Assembly: GCA_003151595.1 (NCBI GenBank)
Contig: PLXW01000055.1
Location: forward strand, 47,432-111,431
Source of the DNA: Myxococcales bacterium
Lineage (GTDB): Bacteria > Myxococcota > Polyangia > Polyangiales > Polyangiaceae
Length of the DNA stretch: 64,000 nt
Reading direction: 5' to 3'
A program made the translations under genes and the position numbers. The notes below the pieces were generated by a model. It saw only the letters and a program-made list of their open reading frames with translations, searched no databases and was not told where the DNA came from. Positions 6,481-16,269 of the stretch are shown here, in pieces (the first letter of the stretch is position 1; each line of letters starts with the position of its first letter).

Positions 6481-8577
6481 TCACCAGACCGAGCAGACCT
6501 TGCCGCTGTTCATCGGCGTGCCGGCCTTGCACTGATACGAGGCTGCAAAAGCCGGCACGTCGGCCATCGGCCCGTTCACGCGCCACTTCGCGGGCGAGTG
6601 CGGATCGCTGTGCGTGCGCATCTCGAGGAGCTCGGACGTCTCCTTCGTGCACCACCCTTGTGCATACGCGAGGAAGAAGAGCTGTTCGTCGGTGTAGCCG
6701 TCGACCGTGCGGCGATCGTCGGCGTGCGCTTTCTGCCACGCCTGCAGCGCGCCGTACCCGAGCTTCACGCCGCCGATGTCGGCGATGTTCTCGCCCGACG
6801 TGAGGGGGCCGTTGAGCTTCACGCCCGGGACCGCCTCGTACCCGGAGTACTGATCCTGCACGCACTTGGTGGCGTCGGCGAACTTCGCCTTCGTCTCCTT
6901 GGTCCACCAGTCGCGCAGGTTCCCGGCGCCGTCGAACTGGCTCCCTTCGTCGTCGAAGCCGTGCGTCAGCTCGTGGCCGATCGTGTTCGCTCCTTCGTCT
7001 CCGATGTTCACCGGCGGGTAGAAATCGCGCGAGAAATACGGCGGCTGAAGCTCGCCGGCGGGGAGCACGATCTCGTTGAGCGACGGGTTGTAGTACGCGT
7101 TCACCGTCGGCGGCGTCATGCCCCACTCCGTCTTGTCGACGGCGTTCCCCACTTTGCCTAGCCGGCGGTGGAGCTCGAAGCGATCGGCTGCCAGCGCGTT
7201 GCCGGCGTAGTCGGTGCGCGAGACGGTGAAGTCGTATGCGCGCCACTTGTCGGGGTAACCGACCTTGTCGTTGATCAGCTCGAGCTTCGCCAGCGCTGCG
7301 GTTCGCGTGGTGTCGTCCATCCACGCCAGCGCGCCGAGCTCGCTCCGCATCGCGTCGTGGATCGATTGCGTGAGCGCCTTCGCGCGATCCTTCGAGTCGC
7401 CCGCGAACTTCGCCGCCACGTACGGCTGCGCCAATAGCTCGCCGAGCTGGTTGTCGACGTTGCGCACGCACTTCTTCCAGCGCGGCTCGAGCTCCTTCTG
7501 TCCGGTGATCTTCTGCCGCATCGAGAACGCTTCGTTCTGGAACGGCTTCGAGAGGCGCGACGCCTCGGCGTGCGCGACCTGCCACGCCAGGTAGTGACGC
7601 CACGCCGCCGGCTTCTCTTCGTGCGTGAGCGCGTCGATCCCGGTGAAGTAGGCCTTGTCGTTCACCGAGATCTCTTTCACGCCGGGGAAGCCGAGCGCGG
7701 TGAAATACGAGTCCCAGGGGAACGTCTTGGCGATCGCGGGGAGCCCCGTGCGATCGACGCGGTTGTAGACCTTGTACGGATCGCGCCGAACGACCTTGTC
7801 CTGCTGCAGCTTCGCGATCTTCGTCTCGATCCGCATCACGTCGGCGGTGGCGACCTTGGCCTCGGTCGGCGACATCCCCAGAAGCGCGAACATGCGGCCG
7901 ACGTGGCCGACGTAGAAGGCGCGCACGTCCTTCATGTTGCCGACGTCCTTCAGGTAGTAGTCGCGATCGGGGAGGCCGATGCCGTCCTGATCGAGCGAGG
8001 CGATCATATGCGTCGCGTCTTTGAAGTCTTGCTGCGCGTCGATGTCGAACAGCGGGAAGATCGTGAAGGCGTGGAGCGCCGTGATGGCGTCGGCCAGCGA
8101 CCTGGCGTCTTTCACCTTGGCTACGGTGTCGAGCAGCGGCTTGACCGGCGCGGCGCCGGCCTTCTCGACGCTGTCTTCGTCCGTGCACGCAGCGTAGTAG
8201 TCACCGATCTTCCTGGTCGCCGGATCGTCGCCCGGAGACTTCGCGGCCTTCTCCAGGACGTCGCGCAAGAACGCTTCGTTCGCCTTGATGATCTCCCAAC
8301 CCACGCTCCACTGCGGGAGGTCCGGCGGGATGACGGCGTTCTTCACGAAGCCGCCGCAGGCGTAGCCGAAGTAGTCCTGGCAAGCATCGACCGTCGGGTC
8401 CATCCAAGCCGCGACGATCCCCGTCTGCGCAAGCGTTAGCGACTTCGCAGGCGCGGCCGAGGCGATCGCCGGCGGCGTCGACTGCGCAGGCGCTTGCGGC
8501 GGGGGAGCCTCGGAGGATGCAGCGCACGCGGCGGCGAGCCCGGCGGCGAGACAGAGCAGCGGAAGGGTCTTGCGCAT
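6481..8577 (-). CDS. M13 family metallopeptidase (neprilysin/PepO-like), lipoprotein
   Basis: A 698-residue zinc endopeptidase. The signal peptide ends in a lipobox (GLAAAC, Cys about 18), so it is anchored in a membrane facing the periplasm or outside. The N-terminal M13 domain begins DPTVDACQDYFGYACGGF. Catalytic features are NAYYNPSLNEIVLPAG for substrate binding, the zinc site HELTHGFD near residue 532, and the third ligand in GENIADIGG near 595. The protein ends CSVW, matching the C-x-x-W terminus of the family, and the full length is normal. The family cleaves short peptides. Its stop lies 15 bases from the convergent phasin stop, with no obvious hairpin between. Confidence 0.95.
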   Translation of the reverse strand: MRKTLPLLCLAAGLAAACAASSEAPPPQAPAQSTPPAIASAAPAKSLTLAQTGIVAAWMDPTVDACQDYFGYACGGFVKNAVIPPDLPQWSVGWEIIKANEAFLRDVLEKAAKSPGDDPATRKIGDYYAACTDEDSVEKAGAAPVKPLLDTVAKVKDARSLADAITALHAFTIFPLFDIDAQQDFKDATHMIASLDQDGIGLPDRDYYLKDVGNMKDVRAFYVGHVGRMFALLGMSPTEAKVATADVMRIETKIAKLQQDKVVRRDPYKVYNRVDRTGLPAIAKTFPWDSYFTALGFPGVKEISVNDKAYFTGIDALTHEEKPAAWRHYLAWQVAHAEASRLSKPFQNEAFSMRQKITGQKELEPRWKKCVRNVDNQLGELLAQPYVAAKFAGDSKDRAKALTQSIHDAMRSELGALAWMDDTTRTAALAKLELINDKVGYPDKWRAYDFTVSRTDYAGNALAADRFELHRRLGKVGNAVDKTEWGMTPPTVNAYYNPSLNEIVLPAGELQPPYFSRDFYPPVNIGDEGANTIGHELTHGFDDEGSQFDGAGNLRDWWTKETKAKFADATKCVQDQYSGYEAVPGVKLNGPLTSGENIADIGGVKLGYGALQAWQKAHADDRRTVDGYTDEQLFFLAYAQGWCTKETSELLEMRTHSDPHSPAKWRVNGPMADVPAFAASYQCKAGTPMNSGKVCSVW

Positions 8578-8732
8578 GGGCAGTTTCTTAGGCCAATTCG
8601 GACGCGGGCGGGGCGGCGATCATCACCAATCGTGACGGCGCGCGAGCCGCGTCCCGCCTCTGGGAAAGAACCGGGAACGCGAACCGGAAAGCGTCTGCTA
8701 TGGTCCGAGGAGTCGGCTTTAGGAGGGTGGTC

Positions 8733-9137
8733 ATGGCGGGAGTTTCACGGAACACGCTCCGTCGCGTCGCGAGGACGACGGAGTGGTTCATCGTCAGTCA
8801 GATCGCCAAAGAGATCCCTCCCAGCGAGCGCTTCTTTCTTCTCTATGAGATGAGAGGCCCGCGCAGCGCGCATCCGCTCATCAAGAAGGCGCGGCGCGAT
8901 CACCCCGTCGGGCGGTGCGTGGACGACTACGTCCTGGTGACCGTCACGCGCGGCCAGCTCGAAGCGCTCCTCGAGCTTCCGGATTGGATCGCGAACCACC
9001 TTGGCGACGGCAGCGAGCTGCTGGCGAACGAAGCGCGCTGCATCACGCTCAGCGAGGACTTGCCCAAGCCCGAGGTCGTGAAGGTGGCGGCGCGCTCGGT
9101 GAATCGTCCGGGCAACGCCGTCATCGTCGACCGCTGA
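8733..9137 (+). CDS. Hypothetical protein
   Basis: A 134-residue soluble protein of unknown function. The ATG at 8733 has AGGAGG six bases ahead (8721-8726); earlier in-frame starts lack a ribosome site. It contains RTTEWFIVSQIAKEIPPSER and a basic segment LIKKARRDHPVGRC, followed by VLVTVTRGQLEALLELPDWI. No signal peptide or membrane segment is seen. The third codon positions are strongly G/C, as in its neighbours, which supports a real gene. It stands alone between the divergent M13 peptidase and the convergent gene at 9138-9704. Confidence 0.75.
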   Translation: MAGVSRNTLRRVARTTEWFIVSQIAKEIPPSERFFLLYEMRGPRSAHPLIKKARRDHPVGRCVDDYVLVTVTRGQLEALLELPDWIANHLGDGSELLANEARCITLSEDLPKPEVVKVAARSVNRPGNAVIVDR

Positions 9138-9704
9138 TCACATCGGCGTCGCGGTCACGTTCAAGACGGACGTGCTCTGCGCGCGGTTGCACGTCTTGGT
9201 GTGCGTCATCTCGGCAGCGCCCACGAAGCGGCTCGCCTTCGAGCCGATGTGGACGGCCTGGCAGGCGTGGCCTTCGACCTGCGCTCCGTTCTCGCATCCG
9301 ACGTGGACGTCCCAACAGACGTTGGCGCCGCTCACACCCGAGATCTGAGAGACGTTGCACTCGAAGCCCTTCGCCGGATTTCCGTCGCACGTGACGCTCA
9401 CCTTCGGCGCCAGCGCCACGTCGGCCTGCTTCTTCGCAGCCGACGCCGCGACGCCGATGACGACCGCGCAGGTGCCGAAACCCAGGAGCACCAGGACGCC
9501 GAAGACGATGACGAGGATGATTCCCGTCGACATTCCTTTCTTCGGCGGGGGAGGCGCTCCTCCATATGCCGGCGGCGCACCGTAGGGACCGGATCCATAG
9601 CCGGGCGGCGGTCCTCCCGGCGGTCGGCCATACCCCGGCGGAGGCCCTCCCGGTGGCTGCGCTCCACCCGGACCGGGAGGTGCATTTCCGTACGGAGGTT
9701 GCAT
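9138..9704 (-). CDS. Membrane protein with Pro/Gly/Tyr-rich N-terminal tail
   Basis: A 188-residue single-pass membrane protein. The first 50 residues are a disordered cytoplasmic tail of PPGGPPPGYG-type repeats. One hydrophobic helix follows (IILVIVFGVLVLLGFGTCAVVIGVA when read in two parts, about residues 61-85). The exported domain has four to five cysteines (VTCDGNPAKGFECNVSQI, ANVCWDVHVGCENG, TKTCN) and is probably disulfide-bonded. The layout resembles Pro-rich-tail DUF4190-like or signalling membrane proteins, but no family is certain. The ATG at 9704 is preferred; an upstream GTG at 9710 is possible. It ends head-on with the 8733-9137 gene. Confidence 0.75.
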   Translation of the reverse strand: MQPPYGNAPPGPGGAQPPGGPPPGYGRPPGGPPPGYGSGPYGAPPAYGGAPPPPKKGMSTGIILVIVFGVLVLLGFGTCAVVIGVAASAAKKQADVALAPKVSVTCDGNPAKGFECNVSQISGVSGANVCWDVHVGCENGAQVEGHACQAVHIGSKASRFVGAAEMTHTKTCNRAQSTSVLNVTATPM

Positions 9705-9886
9705 ACGCACACCGTATCAGAACAGGGTTGTGGGCCCGCAAAGGCGGTGCGGCTCACATCCGGCACCTGCGGACTTTTGCACTCATGCTACGATTTCCCG
9801 TGCACCTCGCGTCTCGCGCGTCGCGCTGATTTCGCGGATTTTCGTGCTCTTCGCGCGAGGATCTGCGCTTGCAGGAGTCACTGACA

Positions 9887-12055
9887 ATGAGCCGAGCTTC
9901 CGCTTTGCGTACGCATCTCTCTGCCATGGTGGCGATCGGTACGTCGGGCGCCATCGCGCTCGTCGCCGCGTGCGGGAGCTCGGGAGCAAATGGGACCGCG
10001 AACGACGCGGGGACGCCCTTCTCGAACGGCGACGGGTCGACGATCGTCTTCAATCTGGGAGACGGCGGCGGAGACGACGGCGGATCGGGCGCGGTGATCT
10101 CGAACGTCACGATCGTCCCTTCGAACGCCACGCTCACGGTGCAAGCCGGGCAGACGGTTTCGCAGAACTACAAGGTCATGGGTGTCCTCAACGGGAGCGG
10201 CGCGCCGGTCGACCTCACGAGTCGCTTCGTGTTCTGGGTTCCGGACAACTATCTCGTGGGTGACTTTCCCGCGAACGGCGGACCGGTCTTCACGTCGCGG
10301 CTTCCGGTGGCGGCCACCGATCCGCCGCAGCAAGGGGGCGTGCTCACGGTCGAAGCCGAGGCACTGAACCCGGGCAACGTTCCCATCACGGCCACGACGC
10401 CCCTCACGATCAAGCTGGTGGCCGATCTCGACAACTCGGGCACGTCGGGCGACGCGGGGCTCCCCGCGAATCCCGGTCAGCTCTTTGGCGGGCCTGCCGA
10501 TCCCACGCGCGCGCCGGTGCTCGAGTACCCGAACGACGGGACGATGCTCCCGCCGAACCTGCGCATCCTCGACGTGCACTGGATGCCCGGCTCGGCCAGC
10601 AACACGCTCTATCAACTCACGTTCACCAGCGCCTCGTCGAGCGTCACCTACTACACACGCTGCGGTGCGATTCAGGATCTCCTCGCCGCGGGCTCGTGCG
10701 GCTTCCAGCTCGATGCGACGGGGTACGGGTATCTCTCTCAATCGAACGCCGGGCAGGGGAACGTTGCAGTCACGATTCGCGGCACCGACGACACGGGGAC
10801 TGCGGTGGGGACGTCGGCCACGATCGACATTCAGTTCGCCGAGAACTCGGTGAACGGCGGCGTCTACTACTGGGACGTCACCGACACGCGCATCATGCGC
10901 TTCGACTTCGGCGGCACGTCGACCACGCCCGACATCTTCTTCGCCAAGAGCCAGTACGGCACCGACGGCACGTGCGTCGGGTGCCATGCCATCTCGCGCG
11001 ACGGAACGAAGATGGTCGCGTCCGAAGGGGGACAGGGCGACGGGCGGATGAACTTCATCGGCAACATCGCCACTGTCGCGGCGCCGCTGACGCAGACCGA
11101 GAACACGACGAACCGCGTTCAGTTCGCGTCGTTCGATCCGCTGGGGACTCAGTTCGTGGCCATCGACGCCGACGGACAGATGACGAGCGGTAACAGCAGC
11201 ACGAACAACCTCTGGTTCCACGACGGCACGACGGGCCTCGTCGTCGCCAGCGAGACGAAGGCGCTGACGTTCGAGCCCGACCATCCGGCGTGGTCGCCCG
11301 ACGGGACGATGATCGCGATGACGCACGTCGGAGTGCACAACACGTCGCAGCGCGAGTACCTGGGTGGAATCGATGTGGCGATGTTCGCTGCAGGGAGCGT
11401 GACTGATGCAGGCGTGACCGTCGGGGCTGGGGGCGCTTCGCTCGGGACTCCGGTCGTCGTCGTTCCGAACAACGTCACGACCGCCAGCAACGCCGTCAAC
11501 AGCTACAACCCGAGCTTCGCGCCCGACTCGACCTTCATGGTCTTCTCGCAGACGATCTGCGCGGTCGGCGACAGTCAGAACGCCGATTGCGACAGCGACA
11601 TCGCCGGCAACGTGTCAGCCACGACTTGGGCCGTGAAGCCCGCGGCCGGCGCGACGCCCATTCACCTCGACAACGCGGCCAAGCCCGGCGTCGCCGACGG
11701 CGTCGGTTCGGCGGTGCTCGACACGTTCCCGCGCGCAACGCCGTTCGAGACGAAGCAAGGGACGGGCAAGCTTTTCTGGTTCACCGTGGCGTCGCTGCGG
11801 CAGCCGGGACTGCGACTCAAGAACTGGGACAGCGGAGAAGCGCAGCAGCAGCTCTGGATGTTCGCGGTCGACCCCGCGAAGATCCTCGCCGGGCAGGACG
11901 GGAGCTACACCGCGTTCTTCTTGCCGTTCCAGGACGCGAAGACGTCGAACCACATCGCCGAGTGGACGCAGAAGATCGCCAGCGCGAATCCGCCGGCGCC
12001 TCCACCTCCTCCTCCGCCGCCTCCACCTCCGCCGGCACCGCCTCCGCCCAAGTGA
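9887..12055 (+). CDS. Lipoprotein with CxxCH site and propeller-like repeats
   Basis: A 722-residue secreted protein. The start is the ATG at 9887 with AGGAG in front. The signal peptide ends in a lipobox (LVAACG). A beta-sandwich N-terminus is followed by a segment EYPNDGTMLPPNLRILDVHW, then a single CxxCH (CVGCHAISRDGTKM, Cys near 362) and TolB/PD40-like propeller strands (HPAWSPDGTMIAMTH; YNPSFAPDSTFMVFSQ). The C-terminus is a run of about 20 prolines broken by Ala, perhaps a wall or partner tether. The paralogue at 16997-18988 shares CxGCHAxSRDGT and the YPNDGxxxPPN segment. The CxxCH could bind one haem c. The role is unknown. Confidence 0.85.
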   Translation: MSRASALRTHLSAMVAIGTSGAIALVAACGSSGANGTANDAGTPFSNGDGSTIVFNLGDGGGDDGGSGAVISNVTIVPSNATLTVQAGQTVSQNYKVMGVLNGSGAPVDLTSRFVFWVPDNYLVGDFPANGGPVFTSRLPVAATDPPQQGGVLTVEAEALNPGNVPITATTPLTIKLVADLDNSGTSGDAGLPANPGQLFGGPADPTRAPVLEYPNDGTMLPPNLRILDVHWMPGSASNTLYQLTFTSASSSVTYYTRCGAIQDLLAAGSCGFQLDATGYGYLSQSNAGQGNVAVTIRGTDDTGTAVGTSATIDIQFAENSVNGGVYYWDVTDTRIMRFDFGGTSTTPDIFFAKSQYGTDGTCVGCHAISRDGTKMVASEGGQGDGRMNFIGNIATVAAPLTQTENTTNRVQFASFDPLGTQFVAIDADGQMTSGNSSTNNLWFHDGTTGLVVASETKALTFEPDHPAWSPDGTMIAMTHVGVHNTSQREYLGGIDVAMFAAGSVTDAGVTVGAGGASLGTPVVVVPNNVTTASNAVNSYNPSFAPDSTFMVFSQTICAVGDSQNADCDSDIAGNVSATTWAVKPAAGATPIHLDNAAKPGVADGVGSAVLDTFPRATPFETKQGTGKLFWFTVASLRQPGLRLKNWDSGEAQQQLWMFAVDPAKILAGQDGSYTAFFLPFQDAKTSNHIAEWTQKIASANPPAPPPPPPPPPPPPAPPPPK

Positions 12056-12073
12056 GCCGGCGACGCCGCGCGA

Positions 12074-12928
12074 CTACGGCGCTTCGAACGTGATGCGACC
12101 GAGGACGCCCGAGCGGACGTCGTGGATGAGGATGTCTGCCGCCTTGTGCAGATCGATCGTGCCGCCGGCGCGGAGACCACCGCGGCGTCGACCGATCTCC
12201 ATGAGGAGCGCGTCGGCAGTCTCCGGGAGATCGGTGATCTTGTAGCGGGTGCGAAGGAGCGCGGGGTAGCGCTCGAGCAAGAACTTCGCGCCGAAGAGGG
12301 CGACGCTCTCGTAATCGATCGCCGTATCGGGGATCGCTCCGCCGAGCGCGAGACGGAGCGAAGCCGAGGAGTCTTCGATCTTCGGCCAGAGGATGCCGGG
12401 GGTGTCGGCGATGGTCATGCCGTTCTTGAGCGTGACGAGCTGGCGCGACTTGGTCACCGCAGGCTCGTCGCCAACCTTCGCCACCTTGCGCTCCATGAGC
12501 GTGTTGATGAGCGTCGATTTGCCGACGTTGGGAATGCCCACGATCATCGCGCGCACGGTCTTGCCCGGTCCGCTGGGATGCAACGCCAGGCGCTTGCACA
12601 GCTCCGGGATGCGCGACTTGATCTCGCCCGGCTTGTCGGTGCGAATCGCCAGCGCGAGCACTTTGCCTTCGGGTCTCTCCTTCGACGGCTCGGTGCGCCG
12701 CTCGAAGTACGCGAGCCACGCGCGCGTGACCTCCGGATCGGCGAGGTCGCTCTTGCTGAGCACCTTGATGCACGGCTTCTGTTTGCGAAGCTCGGTGACG
12801 ACCGGGTTCTCGCTCGCCAGCGGCATCCGCGCGTCGAGGACCTCGATGACCACGTCTTGCGAAGGCATCGCCTCGGCCATCGCCTTGCGCGCCTTGGTCA
12901 TGTGGCCCGGGTACCACTGGATCGACAT
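12074..12928 (-). CDS. ylqF: Ribosome biogenesis GTPase YlqF/RbgA
   Basis: A circularly permuted GTPase of 284 residues that acts in large ribosomal subunit assembly. It begins with the family hallmark IQWYPGHMTKA. The G motifs are in permuted order: G4 SKSD, then G1 GIPNVGKST, then G3 DTPG. G4 is SKSD rather than NKxD, a variant also seen in this family. The C-terminal half (LGGAIPDTAID and the terminal helices) matches RbgA. The start is the ATG read from 12928, 45 bases from the divergent selO start. Confidence 0.93.
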   Translation of the reverse strand: MSIQWYPGHMTKARKAMAEAMPSQDVVIEVLDARMPLASENPVVTELRKQKPCIKVLSKSDLADPEVTRAWLAYFERRTEPSKERPEGKVLALAIRTDKPGEIKSRIPELCKRLALHPSGPGKTVRAMIVGIPNVGKSTLINTLMERKVAKVGDEPAVTKSRQLVTLKNGMTIADTPGILWPKIEDSSASLRLALGGAIPDTAIDYESVALFGAKFLLERYPALLRTRYKITDLPETADALLMEIGRRRGGLRAGGTIDLHKAADILIHDVRSGVLGRITFEAP

Positions 12929-12973
12929 TGGGCAGCGGTCTACCACGCGGCTGCTAAGGTCACTGGCTTCGCG

Positions 12974-14401
12974 ATGCCCGTCTCCGCTCGATATCGCCCG
13001 GCGCCGCGGATTTTGCAGCTTGGTGGTGAGCTCTACGACGAGGTCGCTCCTGCACGATTTCCCAAGCGCGAGCTCCGCTTTCGCAACCAGAGGTGGGCGG
13101 AACGCGTCTGCCTCGGATCGCTCGACCCGGCCGAATGGGAGGCGCACTTCGCGCGCTTCGAGCCGCTCCCGGACAACCTCGCGAAGCCGCTCGCGCTCCG
13201 CTACCACGGCCACCAGTTCGACGTTTACAACCCGTCGCTCGGCGACGGTCGCGGGTTTCTCTTCGCGCAAGTCGAGGACGACGACGGCACGTCCGCGCAA
13301 AGCGCGGCGTGGTCTACACCGGGGGCGCGGCTCCTCGATCTCGGCACGAAGGGGAGCGGCACCACGCCGTGGTCACGCGGTGGCGACGGCCGACTCACGC
13401 TCAAGGGGGGAGTGCGCGAGGTGCTCGCCACCGAGATGCTCGAAGCGCTCGGCGTCTACACCTCGAAGACGCTGAGCCTCTTCGAGACCGGCGAAGCGCT
13501 CATGCGCGGCGACGAGCCTTCACCGACCCGTTCGTCCGTGCTCGTGCGACTCAGTCACTCGCACATTCGCTTCGGAACGTTTCAGCGTCTCGCATACCGA
13601 CGCGACCTCGCCACTCTCGATCGCCTCCTCACGTACAGCATCGCGAACTACTACCCCGAGGTCGGCGACGGCGCCGATCGCGCGGCGCGCTTTCTCACGA
13701 AGGTCACGCGCGCCAGCGCATCGCTCTGCGCGAGCTTCATGGTGGCAGGCTTCGTCCATGGCGTCCTCAACTCCGACAACATGTGCATCACGGGCGAAGC
13801 ATTCGACTTCGGGCCGTACCGTTTTCTTCCGACCTACGACGAAGACTTCGTCGCCGCGTACTTCGACGCGCAAGGGCTCTACTCATTCGGTCACCAGCCG
13901 CGCGCGTTCCTTCGGAACCTCACGCGGCTCGCCGAGGCGCTCCGGCTTCTCGCGCCCGACATCCCGCTCGGTCCGGTGCTGGCCGAGTTCGAGGTCGTGC
14001 TCGAGCAAGAGGTGACGTCGCGAATCGTGGCGCGCCTCGGTCTGGTGTCGAACGGCGACGTCGATGCGGCGCTCGTGGCCGCGGTGTACGCGTTCTTGAG
14101 CGAGAGTCGCATCGGCTACGACCGTTTCTTCTTCGATCTTCACGGCGGTCTCGCGCGTGAGTCGCGCGCGCTTGCTGGAGCCGCGAAGGCGCACTACGTC
14201 GGGCCGCGTTGGGCCGCTCTGCATGAGCTCCTTGCGCTCTACCGACCTGCCAGCGCGAGCGCAGGTCCGTACTTCGATCGCGACGCACCGTGTACCCTTC
14301 TTATCGACGAGATCGAATCGATCTGGCGTGGGATCGCCGAGCGCGACGACTGGTCGGCGTTCGAAGCGAAGGTGGAGGAGATTCGATCGATCTCCTTCTA
14401 G
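12974..14401 (+). CDS. selO: Protein adenylyltransferase SelO (YdiU/UPF0061)
   Basis: A 475-residue pseudokinase-fold enzyme that transfers AMP from ATP to Ser/Thr/Tyr of target proteins, usually in redox-related roles. Family blocks are clear: ALRYHGHQFDVYNP, LGDGRGFLFAQ, LGTKGSGTTPWSR, KGGVREVLATEMLEALG, PTRSSVLVRLSHSHI, HGVLNSDNM and FDFGPY. The length equals that of the E. coli protein. I see no terminal Cys/Sec motif. The start is the ATG at 12974, directly after a gap of 45 bases shared with the divergent ylqF. The lipase gene follows 7 bases after its stop. Confidence 0.95.
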   Translation: MPVSARYRPAPRILQLGGELYDEVAPARFPKRELRFRNQRWAERVCLGSLDPAEWEAHFARFEPLPDNLAKPLALRYHGHQFDVYNPSLGDGRGFLFAQVEDDDGTSAQSAAWSTPGARLLDLGTKGSGTTPWSRGGDGRLTLKGGVREVLATEMLEALGVYTSKTLSLFETGEALMRGDEPSPTRSSVLVRLSHSHIRFGTFQRLAYRRDLATLDRLLTYSIANYYPEVGDGADRAARFLTKVTRASASLCASFMVAGFVHGVLNSDNMCITGEAFDFGPYRFLPTYDEDFVAAYFDAQGLYSFGHQPRAFLRNLTRLAEALRLLAPDIPLGPVLAEFEVVLEQEVTSRIVARLGLVSNGDVDAALVAAVYAFLSESRIGYDRFFFDLHGGLARESRALAGAAKAHYVGPRWAALHELLALYRPASASAGPYFDRDAPCTLLIDEIESIWRGIAERDDWSAFEAKVEEIRSISF

Positions 14402-14408
14402 GAGCCCG

Positions 14409-15593
14409 ATGCAGCATCACATCTATTTCTCGCCGGGCATGTTCGGCTTCGCGCGGCTCGCGTCGTACGACTACTTCGGTCACGTCCATCGCGCGCTCCT
14501 CACGCGCTTTCGCGACGCCGGGGAGGCGCTGGAGACGCATGTGTCGGACGCGCTGCCGACCGAGTCGGTGCGCCGGCGATCGGCGCGCCTGGCGACCCAA
14601 GTCGAGGCCACGTCGAAAGGGGAGGGGGCGATTCATCTCCTCGGTCATTCGACCGGCGGGCTCGACGCTCGTCTCGTCGCCGCGCCGAGCGCGCGGCTTC
14701 CCGTCGCGGGCGACGCGCTGCGGTGGCTGCCTCGCCTTCGCAGCGTGACGACGATGAACACGCCGCACTACGGGACGCCGCTGGCGAGCTTCTTCGCGAC
14801 GTCGAAGGGGCAGCGCGTTCTCTACGCGCTCTCCGCGTTCACGTTCGTGGGGCTCACGTTGGGAGAGCGACCGCTCGCCGCGACGAGCTTGCTCATCGGG
14901 ATCCTGGGGCGAGGGGATCGCGCGATGGGGCTCGACATTCGCATCCTCGACAAGTCGATCGACGGGCTACTCGCGCTGGTGGACGACGTCCGCAGCCCCG
15001 ACGTGCGGACGTACCTGAACGCGATCAAAGCGGACCAAGGGGCGATGCTCCAGCTGAGTCCCGAGGCGATGGACATGATGCTCGCCGGCTTCGAGGACCG
15101 CCCCGGCGTCGTGTACCAGTCGACCGCGGCGATGTCGCCGATGCCGTCACCGGGCAAGTGGGTGGGAACGCTCGGGCATCCGTGGGCGTCGATCTCGCTC
15201 GCGCTTTTCACCGCGCTCCACGCCATCACGGCCGGTCACGACAGGCGCTACCCGTGCGCGGCGATGCCGGTGGACCGCCTCGATGATCGCCCGTGGGCCG
15301 GCGACGAGAGCGAAGCGATGCTCGTGCGCGCGCTTGGCTCGTCGCCCGATCTTCACGCCAACGACGGCGTCGTCCCGATTCGCTCGCAGATCTGGGGAAA
15401 GCTCGTGTGGGCCGGGCTCGGTGATCACCTCGACGTGCTCGGCCACTACCACGACGAGACCCCCGAGACCGAGGTCGCGCTGCGCCATCACGATTGGTTG
15501 ACGAGCGGCTCGGCGTTCGATGACGCACACTTCGACGCGCTCATGGATGCGATCGCGAAGGGGATGCTCGAGGCTGCGCCGTCGCGCGAATGA
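14409..15593 (+). CDS. Lipase-like alpha/beta hydrolase
   Basis: A 394-residue serine hydrolase of the triacylglycerol lipase type, without a signal peptide. The nucleophile elbow is LLGHSTGGLDARL (Ser near 81). VTTMNTPHYGTPLASFF downstream is a lipase-typical TPHxGTP segment. The acid and base are probably in LHANDGVVPIRSQ (Asp) and GLGDHLDVLGHY (His). AGGAG overlapping the selO stop serves its ATG, so it is cotranscribed with selO. Intracellular location with a lipase core suggests turnover of storage or membrane lipid, or of PHA-like ester; this is inference. Confidence 0.88.
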   Translation: MQHHIYFSPGMFGFARLASYDYFGHVHRALLTRFRDAGEALETHVSDALPTESVRRRSARLATQVEATSKGEGAIHLLGHSTGGLDARLVAAPSARLPVAGDALRWLPRLRSVTTMNTPHYGTPLASFFATSKGQRVLYALSAFTFVGLTLGERPLAATSLLIGILGRGDRAMGLDIRILDKSIDGLLALVDDVRSPDVRTYLNAIKADQGAMLQLSPEAMDMMLAGFEDRPGVVYQSTAAMSPMPSPGKWVGTLGHPWASISLALFTALHAITAGHDRRYPCAAMPVDRLDDRPWAGDESEAMLVRALGSSPDLHANDGVVPIRSQIWGKLVWAGLGDHLDVLGHYHDETPETEVALRHHDWLTSGSAFDDAHFDALMDAIAKGMLEAAPSRE

Positions 15594-15666
15594 GCCGCGT
15601 CGCCCGCCCTCGGCGGGAGCTCGCTGGCGACGTGGTCGCTAGTGCGCGACTATCGACCCAACGGCC

Positions 15667-16242
<576 letters not shown>

Positions 16243-16247
16243 GCGGC

Positions 16248-16265
16248 GCCGCGATCGCGCGCGGC
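16248..16265. terminator. Candidate bidirectional terminator hairpin
   Basis: A perfect GCCGCG / CGCGGC stem with a six-base loop lies in the 27-base gap between the convergent stops at 16242 and 16270. There is no T-tract, so the call rests on position and symmetry. Confidence 0.4.
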
Positions 16266-16269
16266 GACG

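Noticed and set aside
10972..10987. The 9887-12055 protein as a multihaem cytochrome
   Set aside because: Only one CxxCH is present; at most a mono-haem protein, so it was kept as a lipoprotein with a possible haem site.
9878..11338. A 486-codon open frame on the minus strand
   Set aside because: Antisense to the CxxCH lipoprotein; composition is Arg/His/Val-rich as expected for a shadow.
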